From: Companilactobacillus sp. | GTDB lineage: Bacteria; Bacillota; Bacilli; Lactobacillales; Lactobacillaceae | Assembly: GCF_022484265.1 (NCBI RefSeq) | Contig: NZ_JAKVLR010000001.1 | Span: 496,001 to 560,000 of the forward strand | Direction: 5' to 3' | Length of the DNA: 64,000 nt | Part shown: positions 17,250-26,764 of the stretch, in pieces | Position numbering within the stretch: the stretch's first letter is position 1 | Layout of the letters: every line of letters begins with the position of its first letter | Program-made: the position numbers and the translations under genes | Notes under the pieces: generated by a model | Told to the model about the DNA's origin: nothing | Databases searched by the model: none | The model's input: only the letters and a program-made list of their open reading frames with translations

Positions 17250-18263
17250 TTAAGCGAATTTAGCAATAAACAGATCAAACAATAATTCTTTATCACCCTG
17301 CCCGGATTTTACCTGGTAGTCGAGATCCACAATTTGCTGGAACATTTGCGATAAAGTCTGAGTCTTTAATCGACGCGATTGTTGCAACGACATTTTGACT
17401 CGATATGGATGAATCTTTAGTTGTTTGGCAATCGTTGCTTCACTTAGTCCCTTTTGACTCAAAATCTTTGTTTGAATTAAAGAACGTAGTTGCGACGTCA
17501 AGATTGCAGTCAATAAGATTGGATCGATCTTTTGCAATAAGAATTGATGATAAAGTTCTTCTGCTTCAAAAATATTTTTATTTAGGATCTGATTCATTAA
17601 TTCAAACACGTTATCATCTAAACTTTGCGGAACTAACTCATTTACCGCTTGAACATCAATCTTTTTCGTCTTAAGTGCATATAATTTCAGCTTATCTAAT
17701 TGATTCAATGCTTGTGAATAGCTGCCCTTGGTCTTATTCACCAATAGGTCTAAGGCCTGTGGTTCAATGGAAAAGTCAGATTGACGTAACTCTTGATTGA
17801 TGGTTTTTGCCAACAAATGACTATCGAGCTTGCCAGCATCTACCGGCGTTGCCAACTTTTTAAGCTGTTTCGTGATTTTTTTACGGCTGTCCAACTTCTC
17901 ATACGTTGCAAAAATCACCAAAACTGTTGTTGGTGCGGGATTTTGAATGTAATCGATCAATAAGTCGGGATTTTGTTCGACAGAATGTTTGATTTTTTCA
18001 CCGGTTAAAAAATATGGGTTTTCGGCAAATACTAATCGTCTCTCACCAAAGAATGGTGCGGATATAGCTTCGCCAATCATATCCTCTAACGATACATCCT
18101 CAAGATCAAAACTGGAGAAGTTCATATCGATTTCTTCTGACGTTAATAATTTTTTAAAAGAAGTCTGAATATCATTAATAAATGCGGTTTCTTGCCCCGT
18201 GACTAAGTAGATATTATCAACTTGCTGGTTATTGAGGTTTTTCTTCAATTCGTTAAGTTTCAA
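17250..18263 (-). CDS. holA: DNA polymerase III delta subunit
   Basis: 337 residues. Delta opens the beta clamp in the clamp-loader complex. The protein has the AAA+-like fold without a working Walker A. Typical stretches are NIYLVTGQETAFINDI near the N-terminus, VFAENPYFLTG, and a helical C-terminal collar domain. Its ATG directly abuts the comEC stop, and the comEA-comEC-holA order is conserved in Firmicutes. A terminator follows. Confidence 0.93.
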   Translation of the reverse strand: MKLNELKKNLNNQQVDNIYLVTGQETAFINDIQTSFKKLLTSEEIDMNFSSFDLEDVSLEDMIGEAISAPFFGERRLVFAENPYFLTGEKIKHSVEQNPDLLIDYIQNPAPTTVLVIFATYEKLDSRKKITKQLKKLATPVDAGKLDSHLLAKTINQELRQSDFSIEPQALDLLVNKTKGSYSQALNQLDKLKLYALKTKKIDVQAVNELVPQSLDDNVFELMNQILNKNIFEAEELYHQFLLQKIDPILLTAILTSQLRSLIQTKILSQKGLSEATIAKQLKIHPYRVKMSLQQSRRLKTQTLSQMFQQIVDLDYQVKSGQGDKELLFDLFIAKFA

Positions 18264-20507
18264 TTATTTCACCCTTAAATAAGTTCTTACGCCAGATATT
18301 TGGCTAATTGGAAAGTAATACCAAGATATCATACCATAACCAGCGGTATTAAGATGCGGCACATGATGGTGGTCCAGACGATCGATTGTTTCTTTATTAG
18401 GATGACCGTAACGATTATTCACCCCAGCAGAGATCAATGCCAGACTTGGATCAGTAATCTTCAGCAGTTCATCGCTAGTGGCAGTCTTTGAACCATGATG
18501 GCCAGCTTTTAAAAAATCAACATGAAAATGTTGCAGCGATAGAATCTTATGTTCATTTTCTATATCCAGGTCTCCGGTAAACAACCATTTTTTCCCACCG
18601 AGGTCAGCTAATAGCGTCAATGAATCGCCGTTTTCTCCCATGGCTTTGTGATCAGGCCACAATACTTGCCATTTACTTCCACCTACAAAAAAGTTTTCTC
18701 CCCTTCGATGACTGGAAAACTTAACATCTGGATGATTATGAATAATTGATTTGATCCGCTGATTTTGATCTAAACCAATTCCAAAATTCACCTGTCCAAC
18801 GGGAAATTTAGTCAGTAATGTATCTAAATTACCAATATGATCAACATCTTTATGAGATAAAAACACTTGATCCAGTTTGGATATCCCCCGAGATTTCAAA
18901 TATGGAATGGTTGAGAGTTCAACTTGATTTTTAGAATCATGTTTCTTCCAGTCTGGCGATGGGAATTTTAATTTCCCGCCGGTATCGATCAGGATCGACT
19001 TTCGAACAAATGGAGTCGTCACTAATATGCTATCCCCTTGCCCAACATCGATGATCGAAACCATCCCAAATATCGGAAACTTCAAATAAATTATTCCTAA
19101 AAAAAATAATGCTAAATAATATTTGAAGTATATGTTAACAATTCTTTTACGGTTTAACTGCAACAACCCTAATAAAACTAAAGCTACCGTTATTAAAATC
19201 GGTATTTGCCCAACGACAATCGTAGAGAATTTTGAATCGGATAATTTAGACATACTTGAATACAACAGTTCAAAAAAATTGTTCAACTGGATCCAGCAAC
19301 CTCTCAATGAATTGGGGAAAATAGCACTCAAAATTGCACTTGGTAAAATTAGATAAGTAAATATCGGTACAAAAATTATGTTCATTAACCAGATCCAAAT
19401 GCTGAATTGAAAGGTATAAAAGCAAATGATTGGCAGGCTCAAAAGATTCATCTTCAAACTAGTCATTAAATATCCTTGCTCATTCAAATATAACAACGCC
19501 CCAGACAAAACAAAGCTAAGTTGACCACCCATCTCGATTAACGCAAACGGATCTAGCAATAGACAAATCAAGATAGTGATTCCAAACAGATCAAGTCGAC
19601 TAAGATCAATTTTAAACTTGTCTACGACAATCAACATCATCGCTAAAACTATCGCCCGCATGATTCCAGTTTTTAAGCCCACGAATATTCCGAAAATCGG
19701 CAGGATCAACAATAATGTCCAATCAACTAATTCTTTGTTGATTCTGAGAAATGAACAGGTCTTTTGAATAATAAAAATCAGCAAAAAGATGTGCAATCCC
19801 GACAAACTGAACAAGTGGATCACTCCAAGCACGCTTAAAACATCGAATAAATTTCGACTGTCTGGTCCAGAGTAACCTGCTAAAAGTCCTTGCGCTTGAA
19901 TCTTCATCCAATGAGGCAACTGTGATAGATAGTTTAAAAAATTGACTCGATATAAATGGATGCTATCAAAAAAACTATTGGGAATATATTGCATAGATCG
20001 GTCAATCCTATCAATGGTAAATGATTGGAAAATATTTTGATGATTTTCATATTGTTTAAAATCGAATTCGCCAGGATTTCTCGGACCAGGAATACCTTGC
20101 TGACGACTAGCTTTAAATTCAATCAAAACTGGTGACCTTAGATCATCCCAACTTTTCTTTTCGGTTTGACTCTTTAACTGGTAATTGAATCTGGCCTTCT
20201 GATCTGGTAACTTAATGACTCCAGATAATTGATCCCCATTAATTTTGATCTCATCCGGAAAAATGACTCCCGAATCAGCTGAGCCAATCAAATGAGAGGC
20301 CATCTGTTGATGGAGAACGAACGCAAAATAAGTACCCATCAGAATTGAAAAAACAATCACTGTCTTTAAAACTTTGTTCCGCTTTAAAAACAAAATTCGA
20401 ATCAATGCCAATATCCAAGCACCTATCATCAAATATCTTGGTGAACTAAAAAAACACGCCGACAATATACCAGCTGATACAGCTGGAAATATCCAAAAAT
20501 TACGCAT
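18264..20507 (-). CDS. comEC: DNA-uptake channel protein ComEC
   Basis: About 747 residues. ComEC moves single-stranded DNA across the membrane during transformation. There are N-terminal hydrophobic helices, an OB-like segment (about residues 70-150), the Competence domain core with GLLAGYSGPDSRNLFDVLSVLGVIH split around a LFSLSGLH motif, and a C-terminal metallo-beta-lactamase-like domain (SHKDVDHIGN, GHHGSKTATS). The start at 20507 overlaps the comEA stop by one base (TAATG). The gene looks intact, with no frameshift. The ComEC superfamily can be inactive in lactobacilli, and competence here is untested. Confidence 0.94.
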   Translation of the reverse strand: MRNFWIFPAVSAGILSACFFSSPRYLMIGAWILALIRILFLKRNKVLKTVIVFSILMGTYFAFVLHQQMASHLIGSADSGVIFPDEIKINGDQLSGVIKLPDQKARFNYQLKSQTEKKSWDDLRSPVLIEFKASRQQGIPGPRNPGEFDFKQYENHQNIFQSFTIDRIDRSMQYIPNSFFDSIHLYRVNFLNYLSQLPHWMKIQAQGLLAGYSGPDSRNLFDVLSVLGVIHLFSLSGLHIFLLIFIIQKTCSFLRINKELVDWTLLLILPIFGIFVGLKTGIMRAIVLAMMLIVVDKFKIDLSRLDLFGITILICLLLDPFALIEMGGQLSFVLSGALLYLNEQGYLMTSLKMNLLSLPIICFYTFQFSIWIWLMNIIFVPIFTYLILPSAILSAIFPNSLRGCWIQLNNFFELLYSSMSKLSDSKFSTIVVGQIPILITVALVLLGLLQLNRKRIVNIYFKYYLALFFLGIIYLKFPIFGMVSIIDVGQGDSILVTTPFVRKSILIDTGGKLKFPSPDWKKHDSKNQVELSTIPYLKSRGISKLDQVFLSHKDVDHIGNLDTLLTKFPVGQVNFGIGLDQNQRIKSIIHNHPDVKFSSHRRGENFFVGGSKWQVLWPDHKAMGENGDSLTLLADLGGKKWLFTGDLDIENEHKILSLQHFHVDFLKAGHHGSKTATSDELLKITDPSLALISAGVNNRYGHPNKETIDRLDHHHVPHLNTAGYGMISWYYFPISQISGVRTYLRVK

Positions 20508-21115
20508 TATACAACCAACTGATCTCGCCAAGAATCAATTGTTTTCTTGCCAATTCCACCAACCTTGCTTAGATCATCTAGCGACTGATATCGACCATTC
20601 TTATCACGATACTCAATGATCTTTTCTGCTTTTTTCGGACCAACACCCCTCACATCTTTGAAATCTTCAACTTTTGCGGAGTTAATATTGACCTTTTGAT
20701 TTTTAGTAGCTGTAGTTCCAGCTGGATTATTTTGATTTTGAACTGTCTCTCCTTGAGCTGGGATGTATATCTTCATCTCGTCTGCCACTTTTTGTGCCTG
20801 ATTGAGCTGTCTGATATCGGCATTATCGTTCAAACCACCAGATGTCTTAATCACATCCTGAACAATTGAATCTTTTTCCATCCGATAAACGCCTGGATGT
20901 TTGACTTCACCTTGAATATCGACAGTAAATCTTTTTGGACTTTTTTGGTGTTCAGCTTTTTGGGGCTTTGCTTTCGCAACTTGTTCAACCTTTTGTCCCG
21001 TATCGACTACCGATTTTTGTTCAGAACGGTGAACAAAAAAGTACCCGATAATTAAGAGCGTTAAAATTCCGATGATCCATTTATTAGCTTTGATTTGTTG
21101 AATTATTGTTTCCAT
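20507..21115 (-). CDS. comEA: Competence DNA receptor ComEA
   Basis: About 202 residues. One N-terminal membrane anchor (NKWIIGILTLLIIGYFFV) is followed by a charged linker, a SLBB-like domain (FTVDIQGEVKHPGVYRM) and a C-terminal helix-hairpin-helix DNA-binding pair (VNINSAKVEDFKDVRGVGPK, LSKVGGIGKKT). The start at 21115 is chosen because GAGGTG lies six bases upstream; two upstream in-frame starts fall within or directly after that site. It is translationally coupled to comEC. Confidence 0.94.
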   Translation of the reverse strand: METIIQQIKANKWIIGILTLLIIGYFFVHRSEQKSVVDTGQKVEQVAKAKPQKAEHQKSPKRFTVDIQGEVKHPGVYRMEKDSIVQDVIKTSGGLNDNADIRQLNQAQKVADEMKIYIPAQGETVQNQNNPAGTTATKNQKVNINSAKVEDFKDVRGVGPKKAEKIIEYRDKNGRYQSLDDLSKVGGIGKKTIDSWRDQLVV

Positions 21116-21141
21116 TTTCATCACCTCAAACCATATTACGC

Positions 21142-21180
21142 AAAAAGAGCTTCTGATACTTTCGTATCAAAAGCTCTTTA
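21142..21180 (-). terminator. Terminator after the YlbL/SepM-type protease gene
   Basis: AAAGAGCTTTTGATAC pairs with GTATCAGAAGCTCTTT around GAAA with a T run on the minus strand. The stem begins at the protease stop codon. Confidence 0.92.
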
Positions 21181-22218
21181 TTTTTCGAGATAATTAATTG
21201 CATCATCCAATTTTTTAACAGGTACGATCTTCATCTTAGTATTGATCTTTTTAGCAGCCTGTTTGGCCAAATGATAATTATTAACGTAATGAGGGTCATA
21301 CTTTTTAATTTCTTTAGTAACAGGATCATCAGGAGCAAAGAAGATCGTGGCTCCTTCTGCTGAAGCAGCAAAGACTTTCTTATCGATACCGCCAATTGGT
21401 CCAACTGTACCGTCGGGACTGATCGTGCCAGTTCCAGCAATCGTTCTGCCCTTCTTCAAGTCCTTATTTGCCACTTGTGAATAAACTTGTAGCGTAAACA
21501 TTAATCCGGCTGAAGGTCCACCGATATCGCCGGCATTAATTGTCGTTGGCGGATTACCCTTTGCTACAGAATCATCAGTTAAGGTGATTCCTAAGCCGTA
21601 ACGTTTAGTTTGCTCGAGTTTGACTAAACCGCCAGTGGCAGTTTTAGTCTTTCCATCTCGGACGAACTTGATGGTAACTTTAGAGTTTTTATCTTGCTTC
21701 TTAACGTAATTTATAAAAGAAGTTGAACTCTTAAATTTGTATCCATTGATCGAATTGATCGTATCACCAACTTTAAGCTTATTCTTAAAGTCAGAATTAT
21801 CAGTGATATCCATGACGTAAACACCCTTATAGACTTGCTTAAAGGGTTTATGAGCCTTAGTATATGCGGCTTGGATGGCGTTATTAGTAGCAGATTTCAT
21901 GTAATATTGTTGAACTTGGAAATACTGGGAAGAAGTCTCATTACCCATTAGCTCATCTTTAGGATAGGCAGTTTCAAAATCATTTCCCATCGACTTTACC
22001 AATAAGAACGGACTGGCCGGTTGTATTCCCACTGTTGTCAGCAACAAATCGCCCTTTTTCTTGTCGTGTTTGCCATCTACTTTAACGTATTGGGCAGTCG
22101 ATTCAGCGCTACCAGGAACTTCTAGATAATATCCAGTTGGATAAGTGAAAAATAAAATAATAATGATGACAATAAAAATACCGCCAATAAATTTGTTCCG
22201 TGATTTATTAAATTTCAA
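21178..22218 (-). CDS. Membrane-anchored PDZ/Lon-type serine protease (YlbL/SepM family)
   Basis: 346 residues. One N-terminal membrane helix (FIGGIFIVIIIILFFTYPTG) precedes a PDZ domain (YVMDITDNSDFKNKLKVGD, about residues 133-205) and a Lon-type S16 domain. The S16 Ser lies in GDIGGPSAGLMFTL and the partner Lys in GPIGGIDKKVFAA. The family cleaves proteins or peptides at the outer membrane face. SepM of streptococci trims a competence peptide, and B. subtilis YlbL is linked to DNA-damage recovery. Here it ends the ylbG-rsmD-coaD operon, matching the Bacillus ylbG-L order. The substrate is unknown. Confidence 0.92.
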   Translation of the reverse strand: MKFNKSRNKFIGGIFIVIIIILFFTYPTGYYLEVPGSAESTAQYVKVDGKHDKKKGDLLLTTVGIQPASPFLLVKSMGNDFETAYPKDELMGNETSSQYFQVQQYYMKSATNNAIQAAYTKAHKPFKQVYKGVYVMDITDNSDFKNKLKVGDTINSINGYKFKSSTSFINYVKKQDKNSKVTIKFVRDGKTKTATGGLVKLEQTKRYGLGITLTDDSVAKGNPPTTINAGDIGGPSAGLMFTLQVYSQVANKDLKKGRTIAGTGTISPDGTVGPIGGIDKKVFAASAEGATIFFAPDDPVTKEIKKYDPHYVNNYHLAKQAAKKINTKMKIVPVKKLDDAINYLEK

Positions 22219-22222
22219 GCGT

Positions 22223-22717
22223 TCAATTTCCCTTCTGCAACCGTTTAGTTAACTCTTGTGCGACATGCTTAGAAACGAACTTCGTAATGTCACCATTAAA
22301 CTTAGCAACTTCTTTGATCATTGACGAAGAAATCGTACTGTATTTTGTGTCTGAAATCAAAAAAATAGTCTCGATATCATCATCCAAGGCTTTGTTAATT
22401 GATGACACGCCTGATTCATAACCGAAGTCATCAGCATTTCTCATCGAACGGACTAAAAAAGTTGCATGGTATTGTTTTGCCAAATCGGTCGTCAATTGAT
22501 CTTTTCCATCAACCACGATCACGTTAGCAAGATCTTGAGTCTCTTCTTCGATAAAGATTTTTTTCTCAGCATAACTAAAGAGATATCTTTTTGATGTGTT
22601 TGTCATTGGAGCAACTATCAGCTTATCAAATAACTTAGCAGCCCGTCTAATTATATCGACATGACCATTAGTAATGGGATCAAAACTACCTGCATAAAGT
22701 CCAATTTTTTCAGCCAT
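22223..22717 (-). CDS. coaD: Phosphopantetheine adenylyltransferase
   Basis: 164 residues. It joins 4'-phosphopantetheine and ATP into dephospho-CoA. The nucleotidyltransferase motif is GSFDPITNGHVDII, the RSMRNADDFGYE loop contacts substrate, and ISSSMIKEVAKFNGD corresponds to the ISSTxxR region. It overlaps rsmD by one base and lies 4 bases before the protease gene. The rsmD-coaD pair is widely conserved. Confidence 0.97.
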   Translation of the reverse strand: MAEKIGLYAGSFDPITNGHVDIIRRAAKLFDKLIVAPMTNTSKRYLFSYAEKKIFIEEETQDLANVIVVDGKDQLTTDLAKQYHATFLVRSMRNADDFGYESGVSSINKALDDDIETIFLISDTKYSTISSSMIKEVAKFNGDITKFVSKHVAQELTKRLQKGN

Positions 22718-23271
22718 TATTCTCCTCCAAAATGATACAAAGCAACCTTCGTATCTTTGTAGTCTTTTTGTTTCAACAATGTGATTTCTGGAATGGTCGA
22801 TAAATCGACCTCATAGTCGGTCTCATCAACTATGACTGCATCCTTCGCCAAAAGATCTTTATCGATCATATCTTTGATCAACGTTTCAGTTATTTTCATT
22901 CGGTATGGAGGATCTAAGAATACCAAATCAAATTTAACTTGATTTTCGGAAAAATTTTCAATTGCTTCTGTGGCAGACATCTTGAGAATCTTAAATTGGT
23001 CAGAACTATGCGTTTTTTCGACATTTTCTTTGATCACTGAAATTGCTTTATAAGCTTTATCAACTAAATATGCCTGACTATATCCGCGAGAAACAGCCTC
23101 GATCCCAAGGGACCCAGTTCCGGCAAATAAATCTAAAGCAACCCCATTATTAAAATAAGGCATGACCATACTGAACATTGCTTCTTTAACCTTGCCAGAA
23201 GTTGGGCGAGTATTTTTGCCGGGAACCGGCTTTAAGTTTAGACCACGAAACGAACCTGAAATTACTTTCAT
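22717..23271 (-). CDS. rsmD: 16S rRNA (guanine966-N2)-methyltransferase
   Basis: 184 residues. A SAM-dependent enzyme that modifies 16S rRNA during 30S assembly. The N-terminus ISGSFRGLNLKPVPGKNTRP is characteristic. Motif I is LDLFAGTGSLGIEAVSRG, and the catalytic DPPY appears in FDLVFLDPPYR. GAGGAAAA precedes the ATG, which overlaps the ylbG stop by four bases. Confidence 0.96.
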   Translation of the reverse strand: MKVISGSFRGLNLKPVPGKNTRPTSGKVKEAMFSMVMPYFNNGVALDLFAGTGSLGIEAVSRGYSQAYLVDKAYKAISVIKENVEKTHSSDQFKILKMSATEAIENFSENQVKFDLVFLDPPYRMKITETLIKDMIDKDLLAKDAVIVDETDYEVDLSTIPEITLLKQKDYKDTKVALYHFGGE

Positions 23272-23540
23272 TTTTCCTCACTCTCAGTATCTTTACTGTT
23301 TGCTTTCATCTCAAAATGTTCGTCCAATTCCTTACGATGTGCTAATGAGATGCGCTTGACGTACTTTTTAGTTTGCAGTTCTTTTTGTACCTCAGCTAAA
23401 TTATTTGAATTAACGTAGATCATCACGTATTTCATTTTTGGAGAAGTGTAGTAAATCGTGCCAAATCTTTGCAATTTACGTTTCCACTTCATCGAATACA
23501 GCCAGACGTAAAGCGCCTGACGTTCTGTTTTTTTGAACAT
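23268..23540 (-). CDS. ylbG: YlbG-family protein (DUF2129)
   Basis: 90 residues, basic N-terminal half and acidic C-terminal tail. The RQALYVWLYSMKWKRKLQRF and YVMIYVNS stretches match the YlbG family, whose function is unknown. It is the first gene of the set with rsmD, coaD and the YlbL-type protease, the same order as in Bacillus, which supports the assignment. The end overlaps rsmD (ATGA). Confidence 0.88.
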   Translation of the reverse strand: MFKKTERQALYVWLYSMKWKRKLQRFGTIYYTSPKMKYVMIYVNSNNLAEVQKELQTKKYVKRISLAHRKELDEHFEMKANSKDTESEEK

Positions 23541-23544
23541 TGAA

Positions 23545-24726
23545 TCACCTTAATTTTATAGAATCATATTTTTCTTCTGCTTCAAGATTTAAAACGATAC
23601 CCAATGCTAGCGAGAGAATCATCATACTTGAACCACCATAGCTAATAAACGGTAGCGTAACACCTGTCAATGGAATGATTCCCAAAAGACCACCAACATT
23701 TAGAAAAATCTGTGTCATCATCATAGTTGCCACGCCATACATTACTAATGATGTATAGACGTTCTGTGAACGAATCCCAACTAATAGCATTCTTAGAACT
23801 ATTGTTGCTAGCAAAAGCAAAACGATCACGACGCCGACAACTCCCAACTCCTCGCTGATTATCGCTAAGATAAAATCAGTGTGAGGTTCAGGCAAATAGC
23901 CACGTTTTTGGATACTATTACCTAAACCCACTCCAAAGAGTCCACCATTACTGATGGCATAAAATGAGTTAACTAACTGCGCACCAGCACCACGCTCAAG
24001 AGCAAATGGATTTTGCATTGCTAAAAATCTTTGATATTGATAACTTTGAGCAAAATGACCAGGTTTAAATGTGAATAAGAATGTGACGATCATCCCCACA
24101 ACTGCGACTAAAGAGACATCCATGGAAATGATCAATTTTGATGGAATGGTCGATGCAGAGATCATAACTATACTGATCAAGGTTAAGACCATCGCACCAC
24201 CAATATCAGGTTGGATAAGAACTAAAAAGATGGTTCCTCCTAAAATTACTATTTGTTGAACGTTAGTCCGCAACATTTCCTTAAACGTGACGTCCATCAA
24301 TACCTTACGCTTGTTAGACAATACTAAGGCTAAGTACATGACGAAGAAAACCTTCGCCATTTCGAGCGGTTGATAATTAAACAATCCTAAATTGACCCAA
24401 GCAGAGGCACCATTAACTTTACTGCTAGGAACCAATATTCCCTTGAAGACTAAATATAAAAGGACTGGAATCGTTATTCCGGCTAAAATCGTAATGACAC
24501 CACGACTTTTTAAGATGCTAGTTTTCAACATATACCCTAAAAAACAAAGTACCATCCCGATAACTGCAAAAATTGCCTGTTTAACTAAATATTGTGTTGT
24601 ACTTCCACCAACCATCATATTGTTATAAAAACTGGCGGAATAAACCATTACCACGCCAATCCCTAATAACAGGATGTATGGTATCACGATCCAAAAATCG
24701 ATCAATTTCGCATTTAATTTTTTCAC
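23545..24726 (-). CDS. ftsW: SEDS-family peptidoglycan polymerase (FtsW/RodA type)
   Basis: About 393 residues with about ten membrane helices. SEDS proteins polymerise glycan strands with a partner class B penicillin-binding protein. Typical segments are QPLEMAKVFFVMYLALVLS, LIQPDIGGAMVL with the functional Asp region, and GLLGIIPLTGVTLPFISYGG. I start at the GTG at 24726 because AGGAG lies 7 bases upstream; the longer frame covers the promoter region. The location before ylbG matches ftsW of Bacillus rather than rodA, though the two are hard to separate by sequence alone. Confidence 0.9.
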   Translation of the reverse strand: MKKLNAKLIDFWIVIPYILLLGIGVVMVYSASFYNNMMVGGSTTQYLVKQAIFAVIGMVLCFLGYMLKTSILKSRGVITILAGITIPVLLYLVFKGILVPSSKVNGASAWVNLGLFNYQPLEMAKVFFVMYLALVLSNKRKVLMDVTFKEMLRTNVQQIVILGGTIFLVLIQPDIGGAMVLTLISIVMISASTIPSKLIISMDVSLVAVVGMIVTFLFTFKPGHFAQSYQYQRFLAMQNPFALERGAGAQLVNSFYAISNGGLFGVGLGNSIQKRGYLPEPHTDFILAIISEELGVVGVVIVLLLLATIVLRMLLVGIRSQNVYTSLVMYGVATMMMTQIFLNVGGLLGIIPLTGVTLPFISYGGSSMMILSLALGIVLNLEAEEKYDSIKLR

Positions 24727-24797
24727 ATCTAAACTCCTGAAATCTAATAATAAGATTATACCACCAAACAATTTAACCTTACTACAAGTCAGTTGGA

Positions 24798-24833
24798 TAA
24801 AAAAAAGAAGTTGAGACATTTGTCTCAACTTCT
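24798..24833 (-). terminator. typA terminator
   Basis: AGAAGTTGAGAC pairs with GTCTCAACTTCT around AAAT, with eight T residues on the minus strand. Confidence 0.93.
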
Positions 24834-24842
24834 AATTGCTAA

Positions 24843-26690
24843 TTAAGCTTTTTTAGACATTTTACGTTGCTTGTCATACTTCTTACGTTCGTTTGTATCA
24901 AGGATTTTCTTACGTAGACGGACACTTGTAGGTGTTACTTCACAAAGTTCATCTTCGTTCAAGAATTCAATTGATTGTTCAAGAGACATATCTTTAGGAG
25001 TCTTGATAGCAGCAGCGTGGTCTTTACCAGAAGCACGAGTATTAGTAAGGTTCTTACCTTTAGTAACTGTAACAGCGATATCTTGATCACGGCTACTTTC
25101 ACCAACGATCATACCTTCATATACGTCAACACCGGCACCGATAAATAATGTACCACGATCTTCAACTGATTGAAGTGAATAAGTAGTTGATGGACCTTGG
25201 TTGATTGAAACCAAAGCACCAGTTCTTCTACCTGGTTCCCAGTTCTTAACAACAGGCTTGTATTCTGAGAAAGTATGGTTCAAAATTCCGTAACCACCAG
25301 TCATTGAAAGGAATTCTGTTGAGAATCCGATCAAACCACGTGATGGAGCTGAGAATACCAAACGAGTTTGGTTGTTACCAGTACTTTCCATGTTAGCCAT
25401 GTCACCCTTACGTTGTGACATTGCGTCAATAACTGAACCAACGTATTGGTCAGGTGTATCGATAGTAACTTCCTCATAAGGTTCTGAGTTTACGCCATCG
25501 ATATTCTTGTAGATAACTTCTGGACGTGATAGTTGTAATTCAAATCCTTCACGACGCATTTCTTCAACAAGAATTGAAAGGTGAAGTTCACCACGACCTG
25601 AAACTAGCCATTGACCAGCTTGGTCTGTATCTTCAACTTTAAGAGAGACATCAGTATGAAGTTGTCTTCTTAAACGGTCATCGATCTTTCTAGCAGTAAC
25701 TTCTGTACCTTCGCGACCAGCGAATGGTGAGTTGTTTTGTAAGAAAGTCATTTGAAGTGTTGGTTCATCAATACGTAACAATGGAAGTGCTTCTTGGTGG
25801 TCAACTGGTGTAACAGTTTCACCAACATAAATATCTTCCATACCTGAAACAGCAATTAAGTCCCCGGCCTTAGCCTCATTGATCTCAACACGATCTAGAC
25901 CCATGAAACCAAATAGCTTAGTTACACGGAAGTTCTTAGTTGAACCGTCAAGTTTCATAACTGTAACATTGTCACCTACCGCAATCTTTCCACGGAAGAT
26001 ACGTCCGATACCAATACGACCAACGTAGTCATTATAATCAAGTAAAGCAACTTGGAATTGTAATGGTTCGTCTGAATTGTCGATTGGTGCTGGGATTGTC
26101 TTGATGATTGTGTCAAACAATGGATTCATTGTGTGTTTTTGATCTGCAGGATCTGATGAGTAACTTGATGTACCGTTGATGGCTGATGCATATACAACAG
26201 GGAATTCAAGTTGGTCGTCATTTGCGCCAAGTTCGATAAACAATTCAAGAACTTCGTCAACAACTTCTTCAGGACGAGCACCTGGTCTATCGACCTTGTT
26301 AATAACAACGATTGGTGTCAAATGTTGTTCAAGAGCCTTTTTAAGAACAAAACGTGTTTGTGGCATTGTTCCTTCATAAGCATCAACAACTAGCAATACA
26401 CCATCAACCATCTTCATGATACGCTCAACTTCACCACCGAAGTCCGCGTGTCCTGGTGTATCCAAAATATTGATCTTCTTGCCATCATAGTCAACCGCTG
26501 TGTTTTTGGAAAGGATTGTGATACCACGTTCTCTTTCAATTGCGTTTGAATCAAGAGCACGATCTTGGATTTGATAGTGTTCTCCTAATGTGTCTGATTG
26601 CTTTAGCATTTCGTTAACTAAAGTAGTTTTACCGTGGTCAACGTGGGCGATAATAGCAATATTTCTAATATCTTCTCTTATTTTAGTCAA
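24843..26690 (-). CDS. typA: Ribosome-associated GTPase TypA/BipA
   Basis: About 615 residues. A translational GTPase of the EF-G family involved in ribosome assembly and stress responses. G1 is AHVDHGKTT, switch I is ERERGITILSKN, G3 is DTPGHADFGGE and G4 is NKVDRPGARP. The BipA-specific C-terminus with LNEDELCEVTPTSVRLRKK is present. The frame opens at an ATG at 26708, but that codon has no ribosome site. A GGAAGGAAG followed by TTG at 26690 gives a start that fits family length, so I prefer the TTG. Confidence 0.95.
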   Translation of the reverse strand: MTKIREDIRNIAIIAHVDHGKTTLVNEMLKQSDTLGEHYQIQDRALDSNAIERERGITILSKNTAVDYDGKKINILDTPGHADFGGEVERIMKMVDGVLLVVDAYEGTMPQTRFVLKKALEQHLTPIVVINKVDRPGARPEEVVDEVLELFIELGANDDQLEFPVVYASAINGTSSYSSDPADQKHTMNPLFDTIIKTIPAPIDNSDEPLQFQVALLDYNDYVGRIGIGRIFRGKIAVGDNVTVMKLDGSTKNFRVTKLFGFMGLDRVEINEAKAGDLIAVSGMEDIYVGETVTPVDHQEALPLLRIDEPTLQMTFLQNNSPFAGREGTEVTARKIDDRLRRQLHTDVSLKVEDTDQAGQWLVSGRGELHLSILVEEMRREGFELQLSRPEVIYKNIDGVNSEPYEEVTIDTPDQYVGSVIDAMSQRKGDMANMESTGNNQTRLVFSAPSRGLIGFSTEFLSMTGGYGILNHTFSEYKPVVKNWEPGRRTGALVSINQGPSTTYSLQSVEDRGTLFIGAGVDVYEGMIVGESSRDQDIAVTVTKGKNLTNTRASGKDHAAAIKTPKDMSLEQSIEFLNEDELCEVTPTSVRLRKKILDTNERKKYDKQRKMSKKA

Positions 26691-26736
26691 ATTACTTCTT
26701 CCTTCCATATAACATCAGTGATTTGTTCACTGGCAA

Positions 26737-26764
26737 TAAAAAAACTGTGATAGTAGTTCACAGC
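26737..26764 (-). terminator. Terminator after the inositol monophosphatase gene
   Basis: CTGTGA pairs with TCACAG around a 7-base loop, followed by seven T residues on the minus strand. Confidence 0.75.
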